Position numbers and translations under genes: made by a program
Shown here: positions 1 to 12,234 of the stretch, piece after piece
Layout of the letters: each line of letters begins with the position of its first letter
Position numbering within the stretch: position 1 is the first letter of the stretch
The notes under the pieces: generated by a model
Seen by the model: only the letters and a program-made list of their open reading frames with translations
The model's database searches: none
Told to the model about the DNA's origin: nothing
DNA from: Fragilaria crotonensis
Lineage: Eukaryota > Bacillariophyta > Fragilariophyceae > Fragilariales > Fragilariaceae
Assembly (NCBI GenBank): GCA_022925895.1
Contig: JAKSYS010000398.1
Span: 1-56,671, forward strand
Length of the DNA stretch: 56,671 nt
Direction: 5' to 3'

Positions 1-2
1 CG

Positions 3-1816
3 CAACGGCGATTATGGAAGAGATACATACAATCATCTTTTCTACGGTACTTACCTTATCTCAAAGATCCACCGGATCTCAACGCTCCGTCAGCACTACA
101 CCCACCAATTGACACAAACCGAGCACTAGCTACGGAATATCCAAACCTAAAGGAGTACGTACGATCATTACCCAAATCCCAACGTCGTATGCTCACAGAT
201 CTCGAACAAGTGAGCGACGACATTACAGTCTGGCGAGCCTTCCGATCAAAAGCCCGCCTTTACGTGGCATCAGACGGCGGACTCCAAGGGACATCCGGGA
301 CCTTCGGCTGGGTATTGGCAAGTAAGAAACAGGTGCTGTTTAAATTTGCAGGCCCGGTTGACGGGCCTTATGACACGTCTTCCTCCACACGCAGCGAGCT
401 ATGTGGATGTGCATCTGCGTTACTTTTGGTGGTCAGTTTGTCTCGGTTTGGGGCCTTCGACATCGGAGCACCTTCCGGTGGTACACCGACAGCCGTTCTG
501 CAATCACTCGTATTGCAAGCATTCTCGATGGAATTCTTGACGAATCAAGTTGCCAAACGATCACGACCTGCTGTCACTTATCTCGGGTTAAAACATGAGC
601 TCGGAAGGCCATTCAGATCCGAATGGGTCAAAGGTCATCAAGACTCACTTCGATCATATGAACAACTTCCACGATCTGCTCGGTTGAATATCGACGCAGA
701 TTTCCCCACTCGGTATAGACTCCGTGGTCGGCTCCTCCTCACCCAGTGGACCATATTCCGGGCAACAGGTTTCAATCACGCTCAACGGGACCCGACTGAC
801 AAGCCAATATGATGAGTGTACCAGGTACCACATTAATGGTTATCATCTCCGGAAATATATTCAGGAAAAACAAGGCTGGACTGATCAAGTATGGGAATCG
901 GTTGACTTTCGGTTATTTGGAAAACATGTTCGTCGGCTGCAACCCCACAAACAAGTCACCCACATGAAGATGGTTCACGGACAACTCCCATTGGGAGAAC
1001 GTCGGCTTCAGCAGTCTTTAGTCAAGGACACGAAACTCGGCCTGTGTCCGTGTTGCATGCAGTCACAGGAGACGTCTACACATCTGTTAACGTGCAGGAG
1101 TAACCGAGAAATGTTACGGAGTCTGGAACAGTTACAAATATCAGTATGCCAGTCAAAAGCGCATCCCTTGACATCTTCTTGTACAGGGTATACAACATTG
1201 GTCACTGCAACACAACAAACCATTCTCACCGGGCATATCTCATTATCCGAATCATCTCCACCAAACGATACGAACGGCATTGGACTCACAATCATCTATC
1301 AGGTGGGAACAGGCCACAAAAGGTTTTTGACCAAAAATGGATGGAACTATCTACGATGTCAATGAAGGTGGATCACAAGGCTGACGTCAATAAGGGTGAA
1401 CAGACTGTGAAATGTTGTATATCTGAGATTTATAATCACACGATGCGTATATGGAACTCAAGAAACGAGACACTACACAAAGCGGCGACACAAGTCTGAA
1501 GGAAGTTAGGTCACAGGAGATCGCAGAGGTAAAGCATTACTACAACAATCGCCATCTTCTATGTGTCAAAGATAGACACTACTGCGAAAGATCCTTGGAG
1601 AAGCTGATTAACGGTCCAGCATCTACGAGACGTCGGTGGTTACGGCGAGTGAAACAATCATGTAAGGAATATTGCAGAGAATCTGCAAAACAGACGTGCA
1701 TTCCATCATTTTCCGGAAAAAGAGTGAGTAAGCACGTTTTCAACTTGAATAACAATTCTCGCGAGGAAACTTGCCAGAATGGGGTACGTTTGAGCCTAAC
1801 GGCTCAAAAATGGTGA
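3..1816 (+). pseudogene. Decayed reverse transcriptase/RNase H retroelement (3' part)
   Basis: The reading frame is open from the left window edge, so the element continues upstream. Residues around 264-420 show an RNase H-like start (ASDGG with the first Asp, then SELCG with the Glu). The third acidic motif (TDSRSAI, about 468-490) lies in another frame. The WVKGHQD and NIDAD motifs return to the first frame at about 625-700, so at least two frameshifts break the domain. Downstream, in a third frame (724-1365), a CPCC...H...C zinc-knuckle-like segment recalls the zf-RVT tail of LINE-type polymerases. A basic C-terminal block follows at 1451-1740. No reverse transcriptase palm is visible inside the window. 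I read it as an inactive retroelement remnant. The family is not resolved. Confidence 0.75.
1789..1808 (+). other. Perfect 8-bp hairpin at the end of the retroelement relic
   Basis: TTTGAGCC, a TAAC loop and GGCTCAAA form a perfect stem just before the last stop codon of the relic. It is followed by a TTATCATTATTATCAT-like simple tail. This placement would suit a 3' recognition hairpin of a non-LTR element. The role is inferred. Confidence 0.4.
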
Positions 1817-2149
1817 TAACCCGATAATTAGTTCAGTTATCATTATTATCATATCAAAGATGTTATGTTTTTGTATCCAATAGCTGACTTGGTTTTGACA
1901 CCCTTAGATGCACTCTGCCATTCTTGCCCAAAGCTGCAAATTCCACTCATTCCCTGCTGGTCCTGCCCACCATGTCATAGTAGTACATTGCATTGACGCC
2001 ATTGCATGAATCCAAAAATAGGATGGTGGTGTGCTCCATGCTTCTACATTTGTTTATCGTCGTTTCTGTGTTTTTGTCATGCATTTCATGCTTTGACTTT
2101 GTCGTCGTGCACTTTACTGCTATACTTTTTCATTCAGCAATCTTCTCGA

Positions 2150-2830
2150 AGTATGTCGGTACTACAATATTCATGGATTCTAAATACGAAGCTATCGTAC
2201 GCATTCCTAAGTAACAATAAATCTCCTGTACGTTTGTCTCTTGTTATGAGACAATTTGGACCAAGTACAGCACCACCAAGTGGTCTTCTGGATCTTTCCA
2301 TGCTAACCCTTTATGTCCTATCCGTTGCCACAAAGCCCTTAGGACCCATGTGGCATATATGTGGCACCTCAATAAGCAACTCTTCTGGATGTTTGCATTT
2401 GCTTCATCAAACGTAAGTTCTTGCTCCCTCAACAAGCCAAACCCTCCATCCATCATTGGTGGTGGTAGCTACAAGGACCAAGACACCTGTATTAAAGCGT
2501 CGGCAATTTGTTAACAGTGACAAGGAACCAAGTCCAGCCGCTGTCCCAATTTATTCTCATGGTGTGATAGAATTCTATGGATGCTGATTTTCATTGTGTT
2601 TTTGTGGATGACGCTGCTGCAGTAGATCCTCATAATCTACCTTGCCCCATCATAGTAACAAATGTTCCCCAAGAGTTTGCCATTTGTCCTGGTTTGTGCC
2701 AATGTGGATTGAAAATGGGCGGCTGCACTATTTAAAGTTATGGATGATATCCATGTTCTGATAATGCCTTTGGGTTATATTATCACAAAATGAATTCCAA
2801 GGCATGTCCTACTAACTTCTGTAAGTCAGG
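2150..2830 (-). pseudogene. Decayed coding relic, probably mobile-element protein
   Basis: Reading the minus strand across frames gives one protein-like path broken by stops and shifts. It contains GEHLLL and VDYEDLLQQRHPQKH (about 2600-2690), then TNDGWRVWLVEGARTY (about 2425-2475). Near 2250-2400 come VPHICHMGPKGF, ATDRT, RSRRPLGGAVLGPN and TRDKRTGDLLLLRNAYDS. The composition is clearly coding, but at least five stops and two frame changes rule out a working gene. I do not recognise the family. A transposase or a dead host gene are both possible. The stretch 2831-3183 holds nothing else I can support. Confidence 0.45.
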
Positions 2831-3183
2831 TTAGTAGGGTGAATGGCTACCTTGACGGTATCTTACTGTGTACTGTTCTTCCCTCACAGAGTACTAAAAG
2901 TAATATTTTGGTTTCAGAATCTGAACCTAATGGTTCTGTCTCCCTCCCCGCCTTGTGGATCTCTCGAGGATGGCATCGTTCAGTGTATCTGTGCCTGTTG
3001 CATTAATACTGTCCGACAAACAAGAACAATAGCTAGTTGTCATTGTCCGACAAACCAATAGCACGGAGTACATTGCTCTGAGGAGTACAATATAATGTTT
3101 TTGTCAGACAAAAAACCAATACGTATGCATAATTTTGCTATTCTGGGATTACCAATACAATATAGGGGAAATTACAATATCAC

Positions 3184-3377
3184 GCATTTTTTTGCCACTT
3201 TGCAATATAGTACAATGACTTACTATCCACAAATTTGCATTTAACTATATACTACATTCGCATTTGTATTTTACAATATCACGCATTTTTCAAAGAAGCA
3301 TTTACAACATCATGCAAGTAGAACACGAATTTGTGGATATTAAGTCATTGTACTATATTGCAAAGTGGCAAAAAAAT
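3184..3377. repeat. Inverted repeat with roughly 48-bp arms
   Basis: The left arm (about 3184-3235) and right arm (about 3328-3377) are reverse complements apart from a few mismatches. They share TTTTTGCCACTTTGCAATAT and the following TAGTACAATGACTTA block. The 90-bp loop is AT-rich and repeats an ACAATATCACGCATTTTT motif also found outside the left arm. This is the structure of a small foldback or MITE-like element. No clear target duplication was found. Confidence 0.6.
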
Positions 3378-3466
3378 ATATTTAATATATCTTATCTTCA
3401 AAATGGTTTTGAAAATCAATATGAATATATTTTTTTACCATAGTACTCAGTAAATATATAGGATCC

Positions 3467-3622
3467 GATTAGAATGCAAGGAAATGATGTCAAGCCGAAC
3501 CAAATCAGCATGTTCTCCATATGTCGTATGTTACTGGGTACTGTCTGACTGTAGGTAGTACGTGAAAGGGTCAGTACTATGCATATGACGTCACCGTAAC
3601 GTCATTTCCTTGCACTCTTATC
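3467..3622. repeat. Inverted repeat with 24-bp arms
   Basis: GATTAGAATGCAAGGAAATG at 3467-3486 (continuing to 3490) is matched by its near reverse complement at 3599-3622, with about three mismatches, around a 108-bp spacer. It could be a degenerate MITE or a structured promoter-proximal sequence upstream of the oxidase gene. Confidence 0.45.
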
Positions 3623-3680
3623 GAAACCACTCGGAGTATACATGTCAATTGTCAATACCTCTATATATTATTATAGGGTA

Positions 3681-3691
3681 GCGCAGCCCTG
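3681..3691. other. Solo hAT-like terminus
   Basis: GCGCAGCCCTG here is identical to the right terminal inverted repeat of the element at 51600-52180. No matching left end occurs nearby, so it may be an orphan end or a chance match of 11 bases. Confidence 0.3.
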
Positions 3692-4073
3692 GTCTACCGT
3701 CTACCGTTAGTGTTTTACCGTTTGGTTTTCAACCTTTACGGAAAATCACGAGTGACAGTGTGCCCTCTACTGTACACAGTAAAACCACTCGAGTGTTTAG
3801 ATTTGACGATTTTGACCAAATTCATCATCATGTGATATCAATTTAATCACAACCCCCCCCATCACAACGAACGTAGAAACAAGGGGTCTGGAGCTTGTGC
3901 GACTTGACGTGGCGTTTGTTCGCGAATTCAAGACTGATGCAAGATTCGACACGCAACAAACTGCTAACAAGATTTCATTTTTCGCACATATTAGCTGGCG
4001 ACAGGCGACTGACAGCGAGGATACTTCCCAAACCCAACAACATTATTATCATACTCGACATCCTGCCTCCAAC

Positions 4074-6207
4074 ATGGTAAATGAAGATCAAGACAAAGCT
4101 ATAGTAACAACAGTGGGAGTTGTCGACAGTCAAGGGAGCGCGTCTACGAAAGATACTTCTGCCAGTATGATGGTGCAACCGCCAACCTCTGCGAACATGC
4201 TATCTTCGGTTCAAAGAAGCATGCAGGAATATAAGCTTCATGGTAAACAAGCTGCAATCAATCGAGCTTTCGAAGAGCTCGACGTCTCCAAGGATGGCTG
4301 CTTGGATCGACAAGAGATTACTGCCTTTATGGGTGAAGCAGCCAAGGTGATCAAGTTGGATGTTCCCGAGACGGTCATATCGGACGCTGTCGATGCATTG
4401 ATGGAGGACGTCGGGGCGAGCCTCACAAAGCATATTTCAAAGGAACAGTTTGATCAGCTCTTTGAGCGCCATCCAGATTTGCTCAAGTGCTTTGATGATG
4501 AAGTTTCTGTCGCTGTTATGCAGAGGAGAATTTCAACTAGTGAGCGCACTTTGGAAGAGGTACAGGAGGAAGAAAGAGAGAACCTTGAAGTCTGGGAGAA
4601 TATGCACGCACGATGGAAGAGTGAGAAGGTGCTCATTGTTTGGACCTGTCTTTACGTGGCAGCCAACATAATTGCCTTCACGTACAAGGGGATTACCTAC
4701 GCGAATCGAGAGGAGGCTTTGAATGTCTTTGGCGACTGCATCATTGTAGCCCGTGGATCGGCTCAATGCTTAAACCTGAACTGCTGCCTCATTCTTTTGC
4801 CTGTTTGTCGTCATTTCTTGACGAGACTTCGAGCCACCAGACTTCGTTTCTTCTTTCCGTTCGACACTCTGCTGGAGTCTCACATCTACTTTGGCATTGC
4901 GATCTTGCTCTTCACAACATTGCATGTCTCAGCACACGTCTGCGACTTTTATCGCTTTGCACGCGCAGACGAAACCGACATTGTCGCACTTTTTGGCGAC
5001 AGTTTGGGAGAGATTCCAGATGGCATTCAAGAACGTTGGACGTTGATGCTCGGTACTACGGCTGGAATCACTGGTATTATCATGCTGGTGTGCTTGCTCG
5101 TAGCGTACGCCTTCACTCTTTGTCGGCATAAGAAGTTCAATTCGTTCTGGTATACTCATCATTTGCTTATCGTTATGTTGATTGCCCTCTGCTTTCACGG
5201 AACCGGGAATTTGTTGGAGCCTTTCCAATCAGTCTACTGGATCATGGTGCCTTTTGCGCTATACATCATACCTCGGTTTCTTCGTGAGACACCGTTGACC
5301 GAGTGTAAAGTTTTAGACGTTGCCATGAAGAAAGGAAACGTGGTCGGTATCAAGTTGCAGCGCCCCAAGTATTGGGACAATGCAGTGCAGGCTGGCATGT
5401 ACGGCTTCATTCAAGTTACCAAGGTGTCGCGTTTGGAGTGGCATCCCTTCACGCTGACTTCGGCACCCTGCGAGGATTTTATCGAATTCCACTTTGCGCG
5501 TGTGGGCGATTGGACGGCCAAGGTGCATGACCTGCTGGAAGATTTGGTGTCGTCCAAGGCAGACGAGGAGGGTGCGGGACAAATCATGACAACCACAACG
5601 GCACACCAGAGGCACCAGCATTGACACCACCGAAGTGGTCATCAAGGTGGAAGGACCTATCGGTGCGTCATCACAGGGATTCACGGACTACCCCATTCTC
5701 GTTCTGGTTGGAGCTGGTATCGGGGTGACGCCCATGATTAGCGTGTTGAAACAACTGTTGGTGACCCCAGGGAAGATGAAGCGCGTTTTCTTGTACTGGA
5801 CCGTCCGCGACCGTTCGGCGTTCAGAGTGGTTCGCAAGCTTAATGGATGATATCTTCGAGAGTGATAAAAGAATGTGATTCAAGTGCGTCACTTTTTGAC
5901 TTCAATGAAGGAGGATGATCGCGACATTGGTGCAGTCCTTCTGCACCATGCGACCGTGCCAGGCATCAAATCTAATTTCGACCTTATCTTAGGCCAATAC
6001 AACCATCACCAGGTGGAAGTCGGGCGACCGAACTGGGAGGATGAGCTTGAATCCGTAAAGGTTGACGCGAATGAGCTCGGGCATGGCGAATGCGGGGTCT
6101 TCCTTTGCGGTCCCAAAGTGATGGCTGACGACGTTGCTAGCACATGTTTTGCCCTTTCGAAGAAAGATCCGAGCTTTCACTTCTACTTCACAAAGGAAAC
6201 GTTTTAG
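4074..6207 (+). CDS. EF-hand NADPH oxidase / ferric reductase-like transmembrane flavocytochrome
   Basis: This is a membrane flavocytochrome that would pass electrons from NADPH through FAD and two haems across a membrane, as in NOX/FRE proteins. The first in-frame ATG is at 4074; no ATG precedes it in that frame. An EF-hand loop (DVSKDGCLDRQE) lies near residue 72, suggesting Ca2+ control. The transmembrane region has haem-type histidine spacing (ESHIYFG...LHVSAHV, then YTHHL...CFHGTG). The FAD motif HPFTLTSAP is near residue 460, NADPH-binding LVGAGIGVTPM follows, and the end is a classical FYFTKETF tail. The frame breaks three times by one base: about 5590-5620, about 5822 (extra A) and about 5869 (missing A). 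Correcting each restores family-like sequence, so either the consensus has errors or the gene has recently decayed. Oxidase versus metal reductase cannot be decided. Confidence 0.85.
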
Positions 6208-6757
6208 CGTTGATTATATCAGGTTACAGGAACCATCTACATAGTGTTATCTGGTGTGTGGTCAGAAGCTAGGTTACCTGTTTGGGGTTGTGTCATGGGA
6301 TAACTATTATGATGACCACATTGCGTAAACTAACAAGGACAGGCTTAAGAATCACCAGAGCGTGCTGTATTGTGTGCAATGTGCAGGTACCACTACGGTG
6401 CTGGTAGTATGGACGCCAGCATGTTGCCCAGGCCAGTGGAACGAGTAGCACTGGGAGTACCTTGGCAGTACGAATACCGTGTACAGTGTACAGCTCTGTA
6501 AAGAAGCAATAGTGTCAGTCCAAGAGTAAATTACTGTACTTACACTACCGTAGTACTTGGTACTTGGTACCGTCGTGTCGAGGCAAATCTATTTTTTAAC
6601 TTCAACTTGTTCATGTTGGGTTCGTTCCACTTGTTGTTTCTGCCGCACAACATCAACTGTTGATTAGAAAACAGCCAATAGCCAACGCGTTGACCAAAGC
6701 CTTCGCAGTTGTTAGCACATCAGTCATTTACGCTTGCCACGCTCAAACGACAACTCA

Positions 6758-7953
6758 ATGGTGAAACTTCTGCTTGTGGCGCTCCTCGTCGTTGGACAAT
6801 ACTCGTACCATGTCCATTCCTTCTCATCCTTATCCATGATGGCCGTCCAAACGACCGACGCTGGTAATGGCAAGACTGCTGTGATTGCAGGAGCCACTGG
6901 CTACATTGGTAAATCGGTGGTGCGAGAATCGGTCCGCCAGGGATACAATACCATTGCGTTGGTACGAGATGCCTCCAAAGTATCGAGTGCCGAAGGAAAG
7001 ATTCTCTACGGAGGATTCTTCGAGGGAGCTAAAGTGGTCGAGTGCGATGTCTGTGATGCCAAATCATTGACCGAGGTGGGTGTGTGATGAGTGAGTGCAT
7101 CGTGTTACTTTAAGCATCAAACGCGGTTGCATCAACGTGTCTCACCTTTTTCTCGTCTATAGACATTAAAGTCCATTTCAATGAATCCTCCTCCTCCAAA
7201 ATTGATGCCATCATCACATGTTTGGCATCACGTTCTGGTACCAAAGGATGCCTACAAGATTGATTACCAGGCGACATTGAATTGTTTGGAGGCTGGCCGG
7301 TCCGTGGGTGCACGTCACTTTGTCATGCTGTCCGCCTTTTGTGTCAAGAACCCGTGGTTGCAATTCCAACAGGCGAAACTGAAATTTGAAGCCGCACTGC
7401 AGGCGCAACAAGACATGACGTACACCATCGTTCGACCGACGGCATTCTTTAAATCCGTGTCGGACAACTGGAAGTGGTCCAATCGGGGGCACCCTTCGTC
7501 ATGTTTGGTGATGGAGAAGTGACGAGGTGCAATCCCATTGCCGAAGCTGATCTCGCCACGTATTTGGTAGATTCTGTTGTGGACAAGTCGAGGGAAAATA
7601 AAGTTATTAATTTGGGTGGTCCGGATGAACCACTGACGATGAAAAAGCAAGGGGAAATGCTGTTCAAGGCCGTGGGGAAGGAACCAAACTTTTTCTATGC
7701 TCCGCTGTGGCTGTTTGATGTCATTATTGATTCGTTGCAATGGGTGGCTGACACGTTCAAGAGCGAAGCGTTTGAAGACTTTGCTGAAACCGGTCGCATT
7801 GGCAAGTATTATGCCGTCGAGGACATGCTCACGACAGCGCCAGAAGAGAAATTCGGCACTATATCGCTGCAAGAGCACTACGATAAGATTGCTGTGGAGG
7901 GACAAGAATATGATCCCTACACCACCATGTTTGCGTCGAAACCGAAAGATTAA
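6758..7953 (+). CDS. DVR: Divinyl chlorophyllide a 8-vinyl-reductase, plastid-targeted
   Basis: This NAD(P)-binding extended SDR-like enzyme reduces the 8-vinyl group of divinyl (proto)chlorophyllide in chlorophyll synthesis. The protein starts with a hydrophobic signal ([12 protein letters not shown]) and an HSF motif, fitting import into a secondary plastid. The nucleotide-binding motif GATGYIGK follows. A GT-AG intron occupies 7076-7162. The second exon carries [52 protein letters not shown] and a C-terminal [13 protein letters not shown], all in the order of plant-type DVR. Frame breaks lie at 7181-7195 (-1), about 7246 (+1) and about 7462 (-1). Each lies in or beside a short homopolymer and each leaves conserved residues on both sides. 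The ATG at 6758 is the first in frame. Confidence 0.85.
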
Positions 7954-8403
7954 AACAGCAAAGGTTAGTTAGAATCCGTTGGCTGTGCTATAGAAATATA
8001 ACAAAGTAGCGACGCGTTAGCTACCGCTGTTTGGGTTGCAGATTCGTCGCCACATAGTCACCCCCTGGAGAGGCTCTGCTCACCTCCCTAGTTTAGGCAC
8101 GGTGACCTTTCCGGCGAAGGCCGTTCTTCTTAGAGTGAGGCGTCAATCCGGATGCTGAGGAAATCAGATACGCATAGGTTCTCCTTTGATTGGACTGAGG
8201 TATAGAAAAGTCTAGTGATTGCGTGTAGTAAATAGTTGTCTAGTTGTATAGCGAAAATGACTCCCAACCATTGGCAGGTACTCTAGGGCCTGCATTAACG
8301 CAGCGTGTATGTAACACAACATGATTCCAAAGCCAAGAGCCCTTCCGTACCGTAACCTGTGCTAGTAGTATCAGGTGCAGCCATTGTTTATCCTTCAAAT
8401 CAA
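7954..8403. other. Intergenic, convergent gene ends
   Basis: This stretch separates the ends of two convergent genes. I see no ORF, tRNA or repeat I can support here. A short GC-rich part at about 8060-8160 looks more structured than its surroundings but matches no RNA family I can name. Confidence 0.4.
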
Positions 8404-8969
8404 TCACGCCACAATACGCAGCATCTCTTCCACTTGCGCGGGCATGCTGAATCCTGTCAGTACTCCGTCAACAATCCCACAACCAAAAAGAACATGGCAT
8501 ACCGTCCATTGTACGTTTCCGCCTGTTCCGTCCACCCCAACAATCGTGCCTTATCGTACTCCACACCCTGTCGTTCCTTCTTCCATTTCTGTTCCAATGC
8601 ATCCAGTGCCGTAACTTGGGCGGCAAGTTCGGCTTCGGAAACGACACGTTTTCCCGGAACGTCTGTGACGATCCAATCGTCGTCGGAACCAAATTTCTCG
8701 TCCCAATCGAAATCACCCTTGAGTTCCGGAAGGAGAGGATTGTTAGGATTGCGACCTGGTTCGACGTAGGCAGCTGCGGCTTTTTTGACATCTGTCTTGC
8801 TAGTAGTCTCGTCACTGCTCATTTTTAGAATGAGGTGGTGAGAAGAGGAGGAGAATGATTTCGACGGGGCATGAAGGGTGAAGGCCGATGCCATCGGAAC
8901 CGTGAGCATGAGCAGACTTGCACTGAGGAGCACAAGCAGTGGCGAGACAAAGACATTACGTTTCATCAT
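8404..8969 (-). CDS. One-helix LHC-like (HLIP/OHP-type) thylakoid protein
   Basis: This is a small plastid protein with one chlorophyll-binding helix, a family tied to photoprotection and assembly of photosystem pigment-proteins. It starts at tandem ATGs (8969 and 8966) with a strong signal peptide ending in ASAF, the diatom plastid-import cleavage motif. A charged middle region holds KGDFDWDEKFGSDDDW. The helix has the diagnostic ETYNGRYAMFF motif and continues GLLTEY. The frame then stops one base short. Reading on with one inserted G at about 8455 gives WTGFSMPAQVEEMLRIVA and a stop at 8404, the normal tail of such proteins. The missing G lies in a short G run, so a sequencing error is likely. 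Corrected length is about 188 residues. Confidence 0.8.
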
Positions 8970-11448
8970 GGCGTTATGGTATATCTGGAATCTGGTAGGC
9001 ACAACTGATGCGGTAAGGCAGATCACGACAAGTGAATGGACAGAAGGGATTGGCTACAAAGTACTCAGGGTCGAGGTGCAGATCCGGACGATAAAGTTAG
9101 CACAGTGCGATTGTGACTCGGTTCTCGGTTGTCATCATGCGATCCTCTGGGTGCTGCCCAACACGGCCATCAATGCTCGAGTGGTTCAGTGACGCACGCG
9201 ACAAAACGTAGCCGTACTGCGATCTGGTGGTATAACTGTAAAATTGGTTGTACAATTGGTAGTTGTACCCTTCCTACTTCCATATAGTACTTCGAGTATG
9301 TTGTTACGTCGTTAATACCTAACCTACCGATAGTTGAGCACGTGTATTGGTGCTCTGAGGTGGACCAGTTGATGAGGATGAGTACTATTGCTCAGACTGA
9401 ACGCTCACCATACTGATATGTAGAGCGTAGGGTCGAGATTTGCTGCATTTACGCTTTGACGAACATTTCTGTGATCACTTGTGACATTTTTGGTGTGCTC
9501 GAAGTGTAATTGCATACTGTACATACAGTATCTTTGGTGTCTATGTTGTCATGAAATCTAGCGGTAGTACCAGGTACCGTACAGCGTACAGCTAACAACC
9601 GTACTGAGCATGCCAGTTCCCGTCATCAGTAGCTTGGTACTCGTGTACTGGAATGCATGTACTGTTGCAACGCAGTAAGAGGGGGTTCCGCTACTGGAAT
9701 GCATGTACAGTACTGTTGTAATACAGTAAGGGGGTTCCGTTGATGCAGCTCTGCCTCTACCGGTACTGTACTCTACTAGCTGTTGAAAAATTGAAACCAT
9801 TGATATGGCGTCGTTTTTTCGCAAACGTAAACGTGACGTCATAGGAATCCTGCAAAACGAAAATTCATCAGGATTGTTTTCATCAGTGCAGGCACGCTCG
9901 CAGAAGATGCCGGCCCGACCCAGAGCATGTGCCTCCCAATTCAAATGGTTTGAGCCCCCTCTCGTAATTCAAAAATAGATTCAAATGTTTCGCATATACT
10001 ATCCTCCATTGGTGATTGAGCAAATACCTGCTGCCAGCAGTTTAGGAATCCGAATACTTGGTAAGAAGCAGTGGTTTGCATTATCTTTGTTGTTTGCTGT
10101 CATCAACCTTCCATAACATGAATACTAGTAAACCTATTTCTTGTTTCAAATTGCACGTATCAGCAGCGTCAGCTTCAAAGAAAGAGATGATGTTGCAGAT
10201 GTTGATGAGGCATACACCAGCACTGCTGACTATAAGTGGTGAAATTTGCTAATGACTACATTGGCAGCAAGAAAGGGTGCACGTATCCATGGAACCCAAC
10301 AAAATACATTCTTGATCAATTCAAACATGGAGGAAGGCAGGGTTGCTCGCGTCGGCATCGTACGGAGCATTTGTTCAGATCACGGCTAATTGTGGTGGCA
10401 GACCATAAATCTATGCCCGTTGGCTTTCCAACAAGTTGCATTTGACAAATGCTGCCTTTTGTCACAATGTATACTACGAGGGAATGGCAAATGGTGACGC
10501 ATGTTGAATTTTGAGAATTAAGCACATAATCACATAGGCATTTGTGTTCAGAACTGCATATTCAGCAGTATCTTCTTTCTTAACATATTGCACCCAGCAT
10601 TGCATTTGGATACCACTCTCAACAGATGCCCAATTGCTCCACGGGTGACGTGACGAGGTATGGACAATGGCCTTCCAACATCACAAACATGCATAATGAG
10701 GCACAAAACACGTGTTGCTACATTTGAATGTTACCAGTCGACACCGCCCATCTTACTAGCTGAGTACGGTTGTCCAGCTAGTACTTTGCCTTTCGGAGCA
10801 TGCTCGTTCGTCAGCGATTCCTGATTTTAAAGGCCCCGACGCATCAACTTTAACACCTGAGGACGCTCGTTGGGAGCAACAAACACGGCAGCTCCTTCAA
10901 AAATTCAATCCTCTAAAGGTCCAAAAATCCATCAATACTGAGATACTGCGGGATTCTTGGTCTCCAGTGGTCCAAAAATCCTGAAGTAGTACTCCACAAG
11001 TCCCGCATTTTTTGTAATCACAGGATTTTTGATCTCCAATCCTTTGTAAGGGACTCAAGCAAGTTGCCAACACCACCATTTATGATGGATTGACAGTTTA
11101 AAAAAACCTGCAGCATGTCTTTTTGTGTATCAAAATGATCATAGAAATGATTTCAGGGGAGGCTGGCGCACTTTGGGTTAAGCAAACTTAATGAAGAAAA
11201 CGAATTCAGGATTCCTATTATCAAACATTTCCACTTGTAAAGAATACTAGATGATGTACAGGGCTCCTAAGTAGCTACTAGCATGCCATATGATGATGAA
11301 ATTTTGATGCCTTTTAATAGGATTCAAATCTTGAATGTACACAAGATTGCTTCCGGTAGAGCTGAAACACCAGAACCCTCAGGAAGGTCTCGCCCAGCAC
11401 AGCGCATCTGGGCATTAAACTTGGCCCAGCTGGCGGGCATGTTTTCAT

Positions 11449-11830
11449 CAGAAGATTCTGTCATCAGATTTCTCTAGTTATCAGTTTCCATTTATGTCAT
11501 CAGATTTGGTCATCAGATTTCTAAGGTCAGCCTGCAGCCGATTTGTACATGAGGGCATTTGCAAAACATCAGCGCAACCCTTTGCTGATGACACGTCAAG
11601 GTCTTAGTTACCTGATGTTCTTTAATTTCTAGACATTTGAGGAGTTTTCCATCCTCAGCAGCTTTTCCATTCTTGAGCGGATTGTGTCAAAAGATGTTTC
11701 TTGTCATTGGATTTTGTTTTGGTCAGCAGAGTCCATCAGAAGATTTGAGTGAACACTGTCATCAGATTCTAAGCGCAATTTTTCTTCATTAGCAGATTCT
11801 TTTTTGTCAACAAATGTCTTTTCGACATCA
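11449..11830 (+). repeat. Dispersed (G)TCATCAGATTY motif cluster
   Basis: The string TCATCAGATT or close variants occurs about eight times in 380 bp with irregular spacing. Examples lie at about 11461, 11505, 11517, 11732 and 11760. It is not a regular tandem array. Function unknown. Confidence 0.4.
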
Positions 11831-12234
11831 GCGAAATGACGCTGACGCTGGCATATTCAGTTTCGCGTCAGGCCCTTTCTTGAAGGAAACTTTCTCCTCC
11901 GGTCGGCGGGCATTTTGCTCAATCACGATTGAGTTTATTTTGCCAAGTCGGGGATTCTGACATTCTGCGGCAGGGGGTCCGGCTAAACTAGATATCTCCT
12001 CGTAGGTTTTACATACAATCAATAGCAAGCAGAAGCTTGTTGATAGACCTTCCCCGGCAAGAACCAAAACACGAATGGAAGATACGAAATCCATTGTCCA
12101 ACCGCGAATCGCTAATCGTGAAGAGATTCAGCACTATATAACTACTACAGTACATGTTATCATAAATCTGCCTGCTTTGAATCCAAACTCTGCTTCATTC
12201 CGAGCTAGGAACTGCGCCATTAACAACTAACACC

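Noticed and set aside
8060-8160. Possible structured small RNA between the vinyl-reductase and one-helix genes
   Set aside because: Box C/D-like strings are too short and generic; no snRNA, 5S or tRNA signature could be confirmed.
9558-9944. 128-codon minus-strand ORF
   Set aside because: The translation is low-complexity and derived from GTAC-rich repeats, with no domain.
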